From: Rhodococcus sp. RD6.2
GTDB taxonomy: Bacteria > Actinomycetota > Actinomycetes > Mycobacteriales > Mycobacteriaceae
DNA: 64,000 bases
NCBI RefSeq assembly: GCF_001040705.1
Contig: NZ_CVQP01000001.1
Location: 905,110 to 969,109, forward strand
Reading direction: 5' to 3'
Shown: positions 18,959 to 26,709 of the stretch, piece by piece
Position numbering within the stretch: position 1 is the first letter of the stretch
Layout: every line of letters begins with the position of its first letter
Position numbers and translations under genes: made by a program
Notes under the pieces: model-generated
The model's database searches: none
The model's input: the letters and a program-made list of their open reading frames with translations, nothing else
Told to the model about the DNA's origin: nothing

Positions 18959-19834
18959 TCATACCTCCAGGGGGCCGGCAGTGGACGTGGTGACGAAGGC
19001 CGCCGCCGCGGGGGACGGCTCGCCGGACCGCAGGAGGAGGCCGATCGGCCTGCGCAGGGGAGGTTCGAAGGTCAGCAGTGCCACGTCGGCGGACCGCCCC
19101 TGCGGGATACGGCTCGACGTGAAGATCGCCCCGGTGCCCCGCAGCATCAGTTCCGACGCCGCCATCGGGTGCGCGCAGTCCACCACGACGTTCGGTGCGC
19201 CGTCGCCGACGAGGGACCCGACACGCATGGACGACGCCGTGTCGCTGAGGTCGACGATCAGTGGCACGTCCCGAATCCGTTCACGGGGAAGAGGGTTCGG
19301 AAGTTCGGTGGCGATGTCACGGTGCATGGCGAGGGCCAGTTCCTGCTCTGCGAGTGGGATGGTCACCATCCCCGGGTACTCGACCGACAGGTCCGTCACG
19401 CCCACTTCGGCCGCACCGCGACGCAACGCGGTGTGCACCGCTGCGGGCCCTTCGGCGTCGACGACGTTCACCAGAATTCCCGGGTACCGCAAGCGGAATC
19501 GGCTGATGAGGTCGACGAGCGGGTCGAGGGAGAACGCGGAGTAGGTCACCACGTCCACCCGCCCGGATTCCAGCTCGCGGACCGCGGCGACCGTCGCCTT
19601 CGCTCGATCCACGTCGGCGAGGATGCGTCGGGCGGCCACGTCGAGTCGTCTGCCGTCCTCCGTGAGCTCCAGCCGGCGTCCCGACCGGTCGAACAGGGTG
19701 GTCCCGAGTCGACGTTCGAGGGTGCGGATCGCCTGAGACAGTGACGGCTGCGAAATGTACAGGGCCTGAGCGGCCTTCGTGATCCCACCGTGATCGACGA
19801 CGGCGACGAAGTAGGTCACGAGGTGCAGGTCCAC
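18959..19834 (-). CDS. LysR-family transcriptional regulator
   Basis: A 291-residue LysR-type regulator with helix-turn-helix GGITKAAQALYISQPSLSQAIRTLERRLGTTLFDR near residues 16-49 and a C-terminal co-inducer domain. It has the same length and layout as the LysR gene three bases downstream, but the two proteins clearly differ in sequence outside the DNA-binding region, so this is not a recent duplication. Tandem LysR genes may sense different effectors for the flanking catabolic genes. The start ATG is at 19834, 50 bases from the end of the upstream hydrolase gene. Confidence 0.93.
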   Translation of the reverse strand: MDLHLVTYFVAVVDHGGITKAAQALYISQPSLSQAIRTLERRLGTTLFDRSGRRLELTEDGRRLDVAARRILADVDRAKATVAAVRELESGRVDVVTYSAFSLDPLVDLISRFRLRYPGILVNVVDAEGPAAVHTALRRGAAEVGVTDLSVEYPGMVTIPLAEQELALAMHRDIATELPNPLPRERIRDVPLIVDLSDTASSMRVGSLVGDGAPNVVVDCAHPMAASELMLRGTGAIFTSSRIPQGRSADVALLTFEPPLRRPIGLLLRSGEPSPAAAAFVTTSTAGPLEV

Positions 19835-19884
19835 CCGGCCAGTCTACGGTCGTGCACGCCGCGGCCGGCTGCTCTCGTCCCCCG

Positions 19885-20943
19885 TCACGGTGCGGGAACG
19901 GGAGCCGCCGTGGTCCACCGGTCCGGGTCGCACCCGGTTCGGTGTACCTCGCCGCGATCCGCGAGGACGAGCAGATGGGCGTCGGTTTCGCGCACCGCGA
20001 GTCGGTGCAGTCGCGGACGCATCTCGTCGAAGGGTCGCGACCAGGTGATGCGGGTGGTGACCTCCCAGGTGGTCGACTCCGGGTGCGCGTGCACATCCGC
20101 CAGGATCTCGGCGAACCGCTCCTCGTGGTGCCCGAGCAGGCCGCGGGCCCGGTCCGCGAGGCCGCTGAAACGGTATTCGTGCGCGGGAAGCACCTCGTGG
20201 TCGGGCAGGGTCGCCGTCGCGGCGAGCGAGAGCAGATAGCGGTGCAGTGGATGTTCCAACTCGCCTGGCACGGTGGAGATGTTCGGGCTGATCCGCGGCA
20301 GCATGTGGTCCCCGCTCACGAGCACACCGGCCGTGTCGTCGACGAAGCACAGGTGCCCGGCCGTGTGGCCCGGCGTCCACAGTGCCCGCAGGTTCCATCC
20401 CGGCAGGCCGAGGTCGTCACCGTCCCCGAGGACGACGTCCACCGATTCGCCCGGACCGAACCGAACCAGGTCGACGGGGTCGGCGTCGATCACCGGACGC
20501 GGCGCTCCGAGGCGTGTGAGTTGCCGAGCCCAGGCCTCCTCGGTGTGCGAGTGATCGGTCGGTGTGTGGTGGCCGAGCAGAGTCGCGTCCGCGGCGTGCA
20601 TCGCCAGCGTCGCGCCACTGACCGCGCGCAGACGCGGTGCGAGTCCGAAGTGGTCGGGATGCAGGTGTGTGATCGCCGCGTACCGGACCTCGGTGATGTC
20701 GTGCCCGGTCGCGCGGATGCCGTCGACGAGAGCCCGCCACGATTCCTCGGCGTCCCAGCCGACGTCGATCAGCGCCAGGCCTTCGTCGAGGGCGAGAGCG
20801 TAGACGAGCACGTACCGCAACGGGTTTCGCGGCATCGGCACGGGAATCGACCACAGTCCGGGGCGTACCTGCTCCACGGGCGGTAGGACACCCCTCAGCC
20901 ACGATTCCCGCTGGGCGGTACCGACCACGGCCGGGGCGGTCAC
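19885..20943 (-). CDS. Metallo-beta-lactamase-fold hydrolase
   Basis: A 352-residue protein of the metallo-beta-lactamase fold. The metal-binding motif HLHPDH is at residues 93-98 and further ligands are in WTPGHTAGHL and SGDHMLP. Such proteins hydrolyse thioesters, lactones or other esters; the C-terminal 100 residues beyond the core are typical of a larger MBL-fold group. Its ATG overlaps the stop of the upstream acyl-CoA ligase gene (20940-20943), which suggests that it handles a CoA thioester or related product. The exact substrate is unknown. Confidence 0.88.
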   Translation of the reverse strand: MTAPAVVGTAQRESWLRGVLPPVEQVRPGLWSIPVPMPRNPLRYVLVYALALDEGLALIDVGWDAEESWRALVDGIRATGHDITEVRYAAITHLHPDHFGLAPRLRAVSGATLAMHAADATLLGHHTPTDHSHTEEAWARQLTRLGAPRPVIDADPVDLVRFGPGESVDVVLGDGDDLGLPGWNLRALWTPGHTAGHLCFVDDTAGVLVSGDHMLPRISPNISTVPGELEHPLHRYLLSLAATATLPDHEVLPAHEYRFSGLADRARGLLGHHEERFAEILADVHAHPESTTWEVTTRITWSRPFDEMRPRLHRLAVRETDAHLLVLADRGEVHRTGCDPDRWTTAAPVPAP

Positions 20944-22493
20944 GATCCGCTCCCGGCACCGAGGGATTCGCGCAGCGACTTCTTGAGCACCTTCCCGCTC
21001 GCATTGCGCGGCAGTGCGGTGACGAAATGGATGCGCCGCGGCTTCTTGTACGACGCCAGGCGGGCCGTGGTGAACGCGACGAGTTCGGCTTCGGTGGGTG
21101 GCTTCTCGTCCTCGGCCAGTCGCACCACCGCGGTCACCGACTCTCCCCAGCGCGCATCCGGCACTCCGACGACCGCGACCTCCGCGACCGCCGGATGCTC
21201 GGCGAGCACGGCCTCGACCTCGACGGGATACACGTTCTCACCGCCGGTGATGATCATGTCCTTCACCCGGTCCGTCACGAAGAGGTAGCCGTCCTCGTCG
21301 AGATGTCCGGCGTCGCCGGTGCGCAGGAAACCGTCGTCGGTGAAGAGTCCGTCGTCGCCGCGCCGCCAGTAGCCGGCCACGTTGTTGCGGGACCGGCACA
21401 CGATCTCGCCGGTCTCGCCTACCGGCAGACGCTCGCCGGTGACCAGGTCACGGATCTCGACCTCGGTTCCCGGCATCGCACGGCCGGCCGAACGCAGCAG
21501 GCCCGCGCGGTCACCGGTCGGGTCGTGGTCCTCGACGGGCAGCGCCGTCACCGACCCCGTCGTCTCCGTCATTCCGTACCGTTGGACGAATCCGCATTTC
21601 AGGACGTCGATGGCCCGCCGGAGCAGCGCGGGCGTGATCGGGGAGGATCCGTAGGCGACGACCCGAAGGCTCGACAGGTTGTGGTCCGCGAGGTCGGGGA
21701 GGTCGAGTATCGCTGCGATCGTCGTCGGGACCAGAAACGCATGCGTGATGCGGTGCCGCTCGATCAGGGCCGCGACGGCCGACGGCGAGAACTCGCCCAG
21801 CAGCACCACGTGTACCCCCGCGGACAGGCACGTGCTCAGGAAGCCCGCGCCCGCGATGTGGAACAGCGGCATGGCGTCCAGCGCAACCGAATCGGCGCCG
21901 AAGTGATAGATCGTCAGACCCTCGGGGTCGTTGTGCAGGTTGCGATGCGTCGACACAACACCTTTCGGACGACCCGTTGTCCCCGACGTGTACAGCTGCA
22001 GGACTTCGGCGTCGAGATCGGAGCCGTGCCCGGGGTCGACGCCGTCGCCGGTCGCGACGAAGTCGCCCCAGGTGCGCGCCCCGGGCACCACCTGGGGATC
22101 GGGTCCGAGGACCACCACCCGCAGCGTCGGCAACGCCGCGACGATCGCGCCGGCCGCGGCGGCGAACTCGGGGTCCGCGATCAGGACGTCGAGCTCGGCG
22201 TCGACCGCGATGGCGGCCGCCTCGTCGGGGTTCAGACGCCAGTTCAGCGGGACGAACACCAGCCCCGCCTTGGCGGAGGCGACGAACGTCTCGGCGCCCT
22301 CGACACCCATTCGGAGCAGCCCTCCGACCCGGCCCCGCGGCGCCGCGACGGACGCGAGCGCGGACGCGAGCAGGGTGGTGCTCGCGTCGAACTCGGCGTT
22401 CGTCAGGGTGCGGTCGCCGTCGCTGACTGCCTGTGCGGTCGGTGCGTCCGCCGCGCGGGCGCGCACACGTTCGGGAAGATGCAGGCCGGTCAC
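20940..22493 (-). CDS. AMP-binding acyl-CoA synthetase
   Basis: A 517-residue ANL-superfamily ligase. The phosphate-binding loop is LYTSGTTGRPKGVVSTHRN, the adenine-binding region is FVQRYGMTETTGSVT, the hinge is RTGDAGHLDEDGYLFVTDRVKDMIITGGENVYPVEVE, and the catalytic lysine is in LPRNASGKVLKKSLRE. It is a second acyl-activating enzyme in this region, on the opposite strand from the first. Translational coupling to the MBL-fold hydrolase points to a two-gene unit. It could be a fatty-acid or aryl-acid CoA ligase; sequence alone does not decide. Confidence 0.92.
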   Translation of the reverse strand: MTGLHLPERVRARAADAPTAQAVSDGDRTLTNAEFDASTTLLASALASVAAPRGRVGGLLRMGVEGAETFVASAKAGLVFVPLNWRLNPDEAAAIAVDAELDVLIADPEFAAAAGAIVAALPTLRVVVLGPDPQVVPGARTWGDFVATGDGVDPGHGSDLDAEVLQLYTSGTTGRPKGVVSTHRNLHNDPEGLTIYHFGADSVALDAMPLFHIAGAGFLSTCLSAGVHVVLLGEFSPSAVAALIERHRITHAFLVPTTIAAILDLPDLADHNLSSLRVVAYGSSPITPALLRRAIDVLKCGFVQRYGMTETTGSVTALPVEDHDPTGDRAGLLRSAGRAMPGTEVEIRDLVTGERLPVGETGEIVCRSRNNVAGYWRRGDDGLFTDDGFLRTGDAGHLDEDGYLFVTDRVKDMIITGGENVYPVEVEAVLAEHPAVAEVAVVGVPDARWGESVTAVVRLAEDEKPPTEAELVAFTTARLASYKKPRRIHFVTALPRNASGKVLKKSLRESLGAGSGS

Positions 22494-22627
22494 ATCACGC
22501 TCCTCGTCGCTGAGTGCGAAGCGCTACCGCGCCCGCACCCCAGTCGACCACCGGACCGTTGCCGTCGGCAAAGACGTGACGCCGCACGGATCGTTAGGGA
22601 GCGCCTATGTTCAGGCGGGAGGGCGGG

Positions 22628-23158
22628 TCACCACCTGGTGGGGGCGTCGCCGGTGTCGAAGTCGCCTGCGTCCCGGCGCAGTTCCGCGAGGATGCGAACC
22701 AGGGTGTCGAGCTTTTCCGCGGGCAGGCCGGGGTTCGCGAACACCTTGCTGTTCAGGAGTTCGGTGGCCTCGACCGCCAAATCCCTTCCCTCCTGGGTGA
22801 TCTCGACCAGCGTGGCTCGTCGGTCGCTGGGGTGGGGGACGCGTCGGACCAGGCCGGCCTTCTCCAGCCGGTCGACCGCGTTCGTCACCGAGGTCGGGTG
22901 AACCTGCAGCCGCGCACTGGCCTTCGCCATCGGCAGAGCACCCGTCCGGGTGAAGGTCAGCAGGGCGAGCAGTTCGTAGCGTGAGAACGTCAGCCCGGTC
23001 GGCTTGAGGACCTCTTCGACGCGGGCGATCATGATCTGCTGTGCGCGCATCACCGACGTCACGGCCGCCATCCCGTCGGCGACGTCACCCCAGCCGTGAG
23101 CTTCCCACTGGCGGTGGGCTTCCTCGATGGGGTCGAGCGGCAACGGTTGTGACGGCAT
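22628..23158 (-). CDS. MarR-family transcriptional regulator
   Basis: A 176-residue MarR-type regulator. The winged helix-turn-helix is visible as LPMAKASARLQVHPTSVTNAVDRLEKAGLVRRVPHPSDRRATLVEIT, with the DxR wing residues in SDRRA. Alternative starts are ATG codons at 23170 and 23167; none has a strong ribosome-binding site, so a leaderless or weakly translated message is possible. It is divergent from an MFS efflux-type transporter with about 55 bases between starts, the classic layout in which MarR represses the transporter and itself. Confidence 0.9.
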   Translation of the reverse strand: MPSQPLPLDPIEEAHRQWEAHGWGDVADGMAAVTSVMRAQQIMIARVEEVLKPTGLTFSRYELLALLTFTRTGALPMAKASARLQVHPTSVTNAVDRLEKAGLVRRVPHPSDRRATLVEITQEGRDLAVEATELLNSKVFANPGLPAEKLDTLVRILAELRRDAGDFDTGDAPTRW

Positions 23159-23188
23159 GCCCGTCATCATCCCACGAGGTCGCCGGGG

Positions 23189-23208
23189 TACCTTCCTTCG
23201 CGGAGGTA
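23189..23208. promoter_or_regulatory. Inverted repeat overlapping the MFS ribosome-binding site
   Basis: TACCTTC and GGAGGTA (one wobble pair) flank a six-base centre. The right arm contains the GGAGGT Shine-Dalgarno of the MFS gene, and the repeat lies in the short gap between the divergent MarR and MFS genes. It could be a MarR operator or an RNA hairpin that masks the ribosome-binding site. Confidence 0.4.
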
Positions 23209-23213
23209 AGCAG

Positions 23214-24395
23214 TTGAGTGACACCCGTACGCCCTGGGCTCAGCACGCCCTGATCCAGGCCGTGTTCTTCCTGATGGGCGCGGAACTCTTTCTCGCGTCG
23301 CCGCTGCTGCCCACGATCTCCGCGGACTTCGGCACCACGATCGCGTCGACGGCCTGCGTGGTGACGGTGTTCGGCCTGGCCTACGCGGTCGCGAGCCCGG
23401 TGCTCGGGGCGCTCACCGAACACCTGCCCCGCAAGCGGGTGATCCTGGCCGGCGTCGCCGTGTTCGCGGTCGGGGAGATGCTGTGCGCGTTGTCGCCGGG
23501 ACTCGGCTGGCTGCTCGCCGCCCGCGCCGTCGGCGGTGTCGGGGGCGCGCTCGTCGGTCCGGCCATGTGGGCATACCTCGCCGAAACCGCAGCACCGCGG
23601 CAACGCGGTCGCGCCATCGCGGGCGGCACCGCAGCGTACGCGGGCGGACAGATCGTCGGTGTGCCGCTCGCGACGGTTGCCGCGGCGGCGCTGAGCTGGA
23701 GGTTCGCCTTCGCGGCCGTCGCGGTGGGACTCGTGGTGGCAGGCAGCCTGATCGCCTTGCGGCTGCGCGAATCGGTCCCAGCCGCCCGTACCCGGAAGAG
23801 TCCGTTCGCCGCGCTCGCGTCGTCGCTCACGCTGTGGCGGGTCGGGGTGTTCCGCACGATCATGGCCGGCAACTTCTTCGTCCAGGCCGCACGGCTCGGC
23901 ACGTACGCCTACGCGGGTGCGCTGTTCTCCACCCGGTTCGGGTTCGGAACCAGCGTGCTCGGACTCGTCGGCATGGTCGTCGGGGTGGGGTCGCTCATCG
24001 GGTCGCTGGTGTCGGGGCCACTGATCGACCGATGGACCTCGGCCGGTCGGCACGTCTCGGTTCTCACCGTCGGCTGGGGTCTGCTCATGGCGGTCGGGCT
24101 CGGTGTCGCGACGACCGCCACAACGTGGCAACTCGCGCTGGCCGGCTTCGTGCTGTCGTTCTTCTCCGGCACCGGCTTCTTCAGTACCGCGCAGGTGTAC
24201 CTGACGACGGTGATGGCGGAACGCCGGGCGCCTGCGGTGTCGTGGAACAACTCGGTGCTCTACATCGGCACGGGCGCAGGTACCACGATCCTCGGATTCA
24301 CGACCCTCGGCAGCACCGCCTTCGCGGCCTGTTCGGTGGCGTTCGCGCTGCTCGCCGCCGGGTTCAGTGCGCTGCTCGCGACACATCGCAGCTGA
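23214..24395 (+). CDS. MFS transporter, drug-efflux type
   Basis: A 393-residue major facilitator protein with 12 predicted helices. The sequence VFGLAYAVASPVLGALTEHLPRKRVILAG covers helix 2 and the conserved loop 2-3 of the family, and the layout resembles the DHA1 drug:H+ antiporter group. The start chosen is TTG at 23214, which has a perfect GGAGGT four bases upstream of the spacer; an upstream in-frame ATG at 23127 would overlap the MarR gene and add a basic, non-membrane leader. Control by the divergent MarR protein is likely. Export of a toxic or lipid-like compound is the probable role. Confidence 0.87.
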   Translation: MSDTRTPWAQHALIQAVFFLMGAELFLASPLLPTISADFGTTIASTACVVTVFGLAYAVASPVLGALTEHLPRKRVILAGVAVFAVGEMLCALSPGLGWLLAARAVGGVGGALVGPAMWAYLAETAAPRQRGRAIAGGTAAYAGGQIVGVPLATVAAAALSWRFAFAAVAVGLVVAGSLIALRLRESVPAARTRKSPFAALASSLTLWRVGVFRTIMAGNFFVQAARLGTYAYAGALFSTRFGFGTSVLGLVGMVVGVGSLIGSLVSGPLIDRWTSAGRHVSVLTVGWGLLMAVGLGVATTATTWQLALAGFVLSFFSGTGFFSTAQVYLTTVMAERRAPAVSWNNSVLYIGTGAGTTILGFTTLGSTAFAACSVAFALLAAGFSALLATHRS

Positions 24396-24461
24396 GAGTT
24401 CGAATCACGGTGAGCGCAACCCTCGCGGCAGGCGTGGCGCTCCGGCACTGTCATCGGTGAT

Positions 24462-24532
24462 GCGGGTGTGGCTGAGTGGTCAGGCACCGGCCTGCAAAGC
24501 CGTTCACACGGGTTCGAATCCCGTCATCCGCT
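24462..24532 (+). tRNA. tRNA-Cys (anticodon GCA)
   Basis: A 71-base cloverleaf. The seven-base acceptor stem GCGGGTG pairs with CATCCGC (one G-T pair), the anticodon loop CTGCAAA places GCA at 24494-24496, and the T arm reads CACGGGTTCGAATCCCGT. No CCA is encoded. It lies between the MFS gene and bacterioferritin. Confidence 0.95.
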
Positions 24533-24535
24533 CGA

Positions 24536-24568
24536 CGAGCCCGGCAGGTCACCGACCTGCCGGGCTCG
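24536..24568. terminator. Perfect 15-bp hairpin after tRNA-Cys and bfr
   Basis: Arms 24536-24550 and 24554-24568 pair perfectly around ACC. The hairpin sits between the tRNA end (plus strand) and the bfr stop (minus strand), so it can end both transcripts. No T run follows. Confidence 0.8.
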
Positions 24569-24580
24569 AGTGGTCTCGAA

Positions 24581-25066
24581 CTACCCTGCCGACGGGGGCT
24601 GGTCTACCAGTTGGGCCAGGTACAGCTGCTCGCCGAGCTTGTCGATCAGTTCCAGCTGGGTTTCGAGGTAGTCGACGTGGTCCTCCTCCTCGGCGAGGAT
24701 TCGCTCGAAGATGCCCGCCGTGGTGTGGTCGCCCTTCTCCCGGCACAGCGTGATGCCGGGGCGGAGCCGTTCGACGACCTCGACTTCGATCGCCAGGTCG
24801 GAGGTGAACTGCTCTCGGATGGTCTGGCCGATCCGGAGGGGGAGGATGCGCTGGTAGTTCGGCAGCGCCTCCAGCATGAGGATGCGGTCCGTGAGGATCT
24901 CCGCGTGCTGCATCTCTTCGAAGGACTCCTGACGAGTCTTCTCCGCAATCTTGGTGAGGCCCCAGTTCGCCTGCATCTTCGAATGAAGGAAGTACTGGTT
25001 GATGGCCGTGAGTTCGCTTGTCAGCTGCTCGTTGAGCAGAGCAATGACCTCGTCGTCGCCGCGCAT
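24581..25066 (-). CDS. bfr: Bacterioferritin
   Basis: A 161-residue four-helix iron-storage protein that forms a 24-subunit shell. All ferroxidase ligands are in place: Glu18, Glu51, His54, Glu94, Glu127 and His130. Met52, which binds the inter-subunit haem, is present, so this is a haem-containing bacterioferritin and not a plain ferritin. A good GGAGGT site lies just before the ATG. Upstream is a degenerate DtxR/IdeR-like box, matching the known iron control of bfr in mycobacteria. The bacterioferritin-associated ferredoxin gene lies just upstream on the same strand. Confidence 0.97.
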   Translation of the reverse strand: MRGDDEVIALLNEQLTSELTAINQYFLHSKMQANWGLTKIAEKTRQESFEEMQHAEILTDRILMLEALPNYQRILPLRIGQTIREQFTSDLAIEVEVVERLRPGITLCREKGDHTTAGIFERILAEEEDHVDYLETQLELIDKLGEQLYLAQLVDQPPSAG

Positions 25067-25094
25067 GACACCTCCGATGGGGGTGGGCTGGAAG

Positions 25095-25113
25095 TCAAAT
25101 CAGCCTAACCCTC
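25095..25113. promoter_or_regulatory. Possible IdeR/DtxR box upstream of bfr
   Basis: Compared with the palindromic 19-base consensus built around TTAGG...CCTAA, 12 of 19 positions match, concentrated in the core AGCCTAACC half. It lies about 30 bases upstream of the bfr start codon. In mycobacteria IdeR activates bfr when iron is high; that role is by analogy. Confidence 0.45.
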
Positions 25114-25171
25114 ACCGGGTGGTTTCACACGGTGTAATTTTTGCGCGCGTCGTCTCGGTCTGGTGTCGCTC

Positions 25172-25375
25172 CTAGGCGCTGATCGGTTCCGGGTCGCATT
25201 CCACGGCGGAATAGTGCTGTTCGATCATCGACTTGATGCGGTCGCGGCACAGGCCACAGCCGCGCCCACGCCCCGCGCCGCAGCCCATCGCAACGTGCTT
25301 GGGCGTGCTCGCGCCGGCCGAGATGCACTGGTGCACCACTTCCTCGGTGGTGCCCTCACATACGCAGACGTACAT
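25172..25375 (-). CDS. bfd: Bacterioferritin-associated ferredoxin (2Fe-2S)
   Basis: A 67-residue protein with four cysteines at 4, 6, 40 and 43, matching the Bfd-type [2Fe-2S] site (CxC followed by CxxC). Bfd docks on bacterioferritin and reduces its haem so that stored iron is released. The gene is directly upstream of bfr on the same strand but separated by about 100 bases with a box of its own for bfr. Two strong IdeR-like boxes precede bfd, in keeping with its expression when iron is low and storage must be opened. Confidence 0.95.
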   Translation of the reverse strand: MYVCVCEGTTEEVVHQCISAGASTPKHVAMGCGAGRGRGCGLCRDRIKSMIEQHYSAVECDPEPISA

Positions 25376-25401
25376 CGTCGTGATCCTCCAACCCTGCTTC
25401 C

Positions 25402-25420
25402 TCAGGTGAGGCTACACTAA
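25402..25420. promoter_or_regulatory. IdeR/DtxR box upstream of bfd (proximal)
   Basis: TCAGGTGAGGCTACACTAA matches 15 of 19 positions of the IdeR consensus TTAGGTTAGGCTAACCTAA. It lies 26 bases upstream of the bfd start, where iron-loaded IdeR would block transcription. Confidence 0.75.
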
Positions 25421-25435
25421 TGACGGCGCACAGGG

Positions 25436-25454
25436 GAAGGCTAGGCTAACCCAA
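25436..25454. promoter_or_regulatory. IdeR/DtxR box upstream of bfd (distal)
   Basis: GAAGGCTAGGCTAACCCAA matches 15 of 19 positions of the IdeR consensus. Its centre is 34 bases from that of the proximal box, which would put two IdeR dimer pairs on nearly the same face of the helix. Confidence 0.72.
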
Positions 25455-25485
25455 TTTTTTGATCTTGAAACGGCGGCCACCGACG

Positions 25486-25534
25486 GGTGAGGGGAACCCT
25501 CGACCGGGCGGACCGGTCAAGGGTTCCCCTCACC
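25486..25534. terminator. Long hairpin at the end of the sulfotransferase operon
   Basis: A perfect 15-base-pair outer stem (25486-25500 with 25520-25534) encloses a second stem (GACCGG, 25502-25507, with CCGGTC, 25513-25518). It lies 16 bases beyond the sulfotransferase stop on the minus strand. On the plus strand it is followed by TTTT. Confidence 0.8.
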
Positions 25535-25549
25535 TTTTGGCGGGTGGGA

Positions 25550-26695
25550 TCAGACGCCGAAGCGCTCGTCCACTTCCTCGGCCGTGAGGCCGTACTCCTC
25601 GAGCGTGTAGCGGTGCACCGGCTTGCGGTCACCCGTCTGGGACTCCGCGTGCAGGGCCTCCATGTTCTGCTGCGCCGCCGAACTCAGCGACATCCCGAAG
25701 CTCGAGTAGATGCCCTCGACGGTGCCGAGCGGATCGGCGTGGAAGTCGCCGAAGTCGACATCGACGAACTGCGCCGGGTCGTACTTCGAGCGCGCCGCGG
25801 TGAACGTCTCCAGTCCACGCGCCCACAGTTCGAGCTGACCACGGCCGATCACGTCACCCTTGAAGGTGTTCGACCAGCCTTCGGTGGCCTGTTCCGCCAG
25901 GCTGCAGGTCGATGCCATGATCGTGCTCGGCGGACGGTGGGTCTGGACGATCAACGCGTCCGGGTACACCGCCATCAACTCGTCGAGCGCGAACAGGTGG
26001 CTCGGGTTCTTGAGCACCCAACGCCGATCCTGGTCGGGCAGGCCGATCAGCTGCAGGTTCTTCTTGTGTCGCGCGTAGGCGTTCGTCCAGTCCTGGCCTT
26101 CGAGCCACTTCGAGTACGTCGGCAAATTCGCCAGGCACTCGTACGAGACCGACTTGAAGGTTTGCCGGAGCAACTGCCAGCACTCCTCGACCTCCGCGGC
26201 CGACATGTAGTGCACACCCATGAACTCGGGATGCTCGATGTGATGCTGGCTGAACTGCGACTCGATGCCCTGGAACACCGGGTTCGACTCCCAGGTGTCC
26301 CGTGAGGGACGGGGCTGCGGCATCTCCGTCAGCCACATCTCCAGCCCCTGATGCGCGGGATCGACAGTGAGCAGGCGATGCAGTGCGGTGGTGCCGGTGC
26401 GGGGCAATCCGGTGACGAAGATCGGGCGCTCGATCGCGACGTCGGCATGCTCGGGATTCGCCTTCCACGCCGCCTCGGACAGCAGTCGCGCAACGAGGGC
26501 GCCCCGCAGGAACACGCGGGAGATCTTGCTGCCGAACGGCGTCAGGTCCTCGTCCCGGGCATACGAGTCGAGCAGGACTCCGAGGGCCTCGGTGTAGTCG
26601 TCGACGCCGAAGTCGGTCATGCCGGTCATCTTCGTGGCCGAGGCGTGCAAGTCCTCGACGGTGCCGACCGTGGTGCGTTCGGTGCTGTCAGTCAT
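25550..26695 (-). CDS. PAPS-dependent sulfotransferase family protein
   Basis: A 381-residue member of the sulfotransferase superfamily, which moves a sulfonate group from 3'-phosphoadenosine-5'-phosphosulfate (PAPS) to a hydroxyl. The 5'-phosphosulfate loop is FVTGLPRTGTTALHRLL (TGLPRTGTT at 95-103). The 3'-phosphate region is likely around LIVQTHRPPSTIMAS. It is the last gene of a three-gene operon with an SDR and a DUF1214 protein, the same content and order that I recall for M. tuberculosis Rv3531c-Rv3530c-Rv3529c. The PAPS-synthesis genes cysD and cysNC lie 3 kb away behind matching control sites. The acceptor is unknown; a steroid or lipid alcohol is the best guess. Confidence 0.88.
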   Translation of the reverse strand: MTDSTERTTVGTVEDLHASATKMTGMTDFGVDDYTEALGVLLDSYARDEDLTPFGSKISRVFLRGALVARLLSEAAWKANPEHADVAIERPIFVTGLPRTGTTALHRLLTVDPAHQGLEMWLTEMPQPRPSRDTWESNPVFQGIESQFSQHHIEHPEFMGVHYMSAAEVEECWQLLRQTFKSVSYECLANLPTYSKWLEGQDWTNAYARHKKNLQLIGLPDQDRRWVLKNPSHLFALDELMAVYPDALIVQTHRPPSTIMASTCSLAEQATEGWSNTFKGDVIGRGQLELWARGLETFTAARSKYDPAQFVDVDFGDFHADPLGTVEGIYSSFGMSLSSAAQQNMEALHAESQTGDRKPVHRYTLEEYGLTAEEVDERFGV

Positions 26696-26709
26696 GTGTC
26701 CCGGATCCT

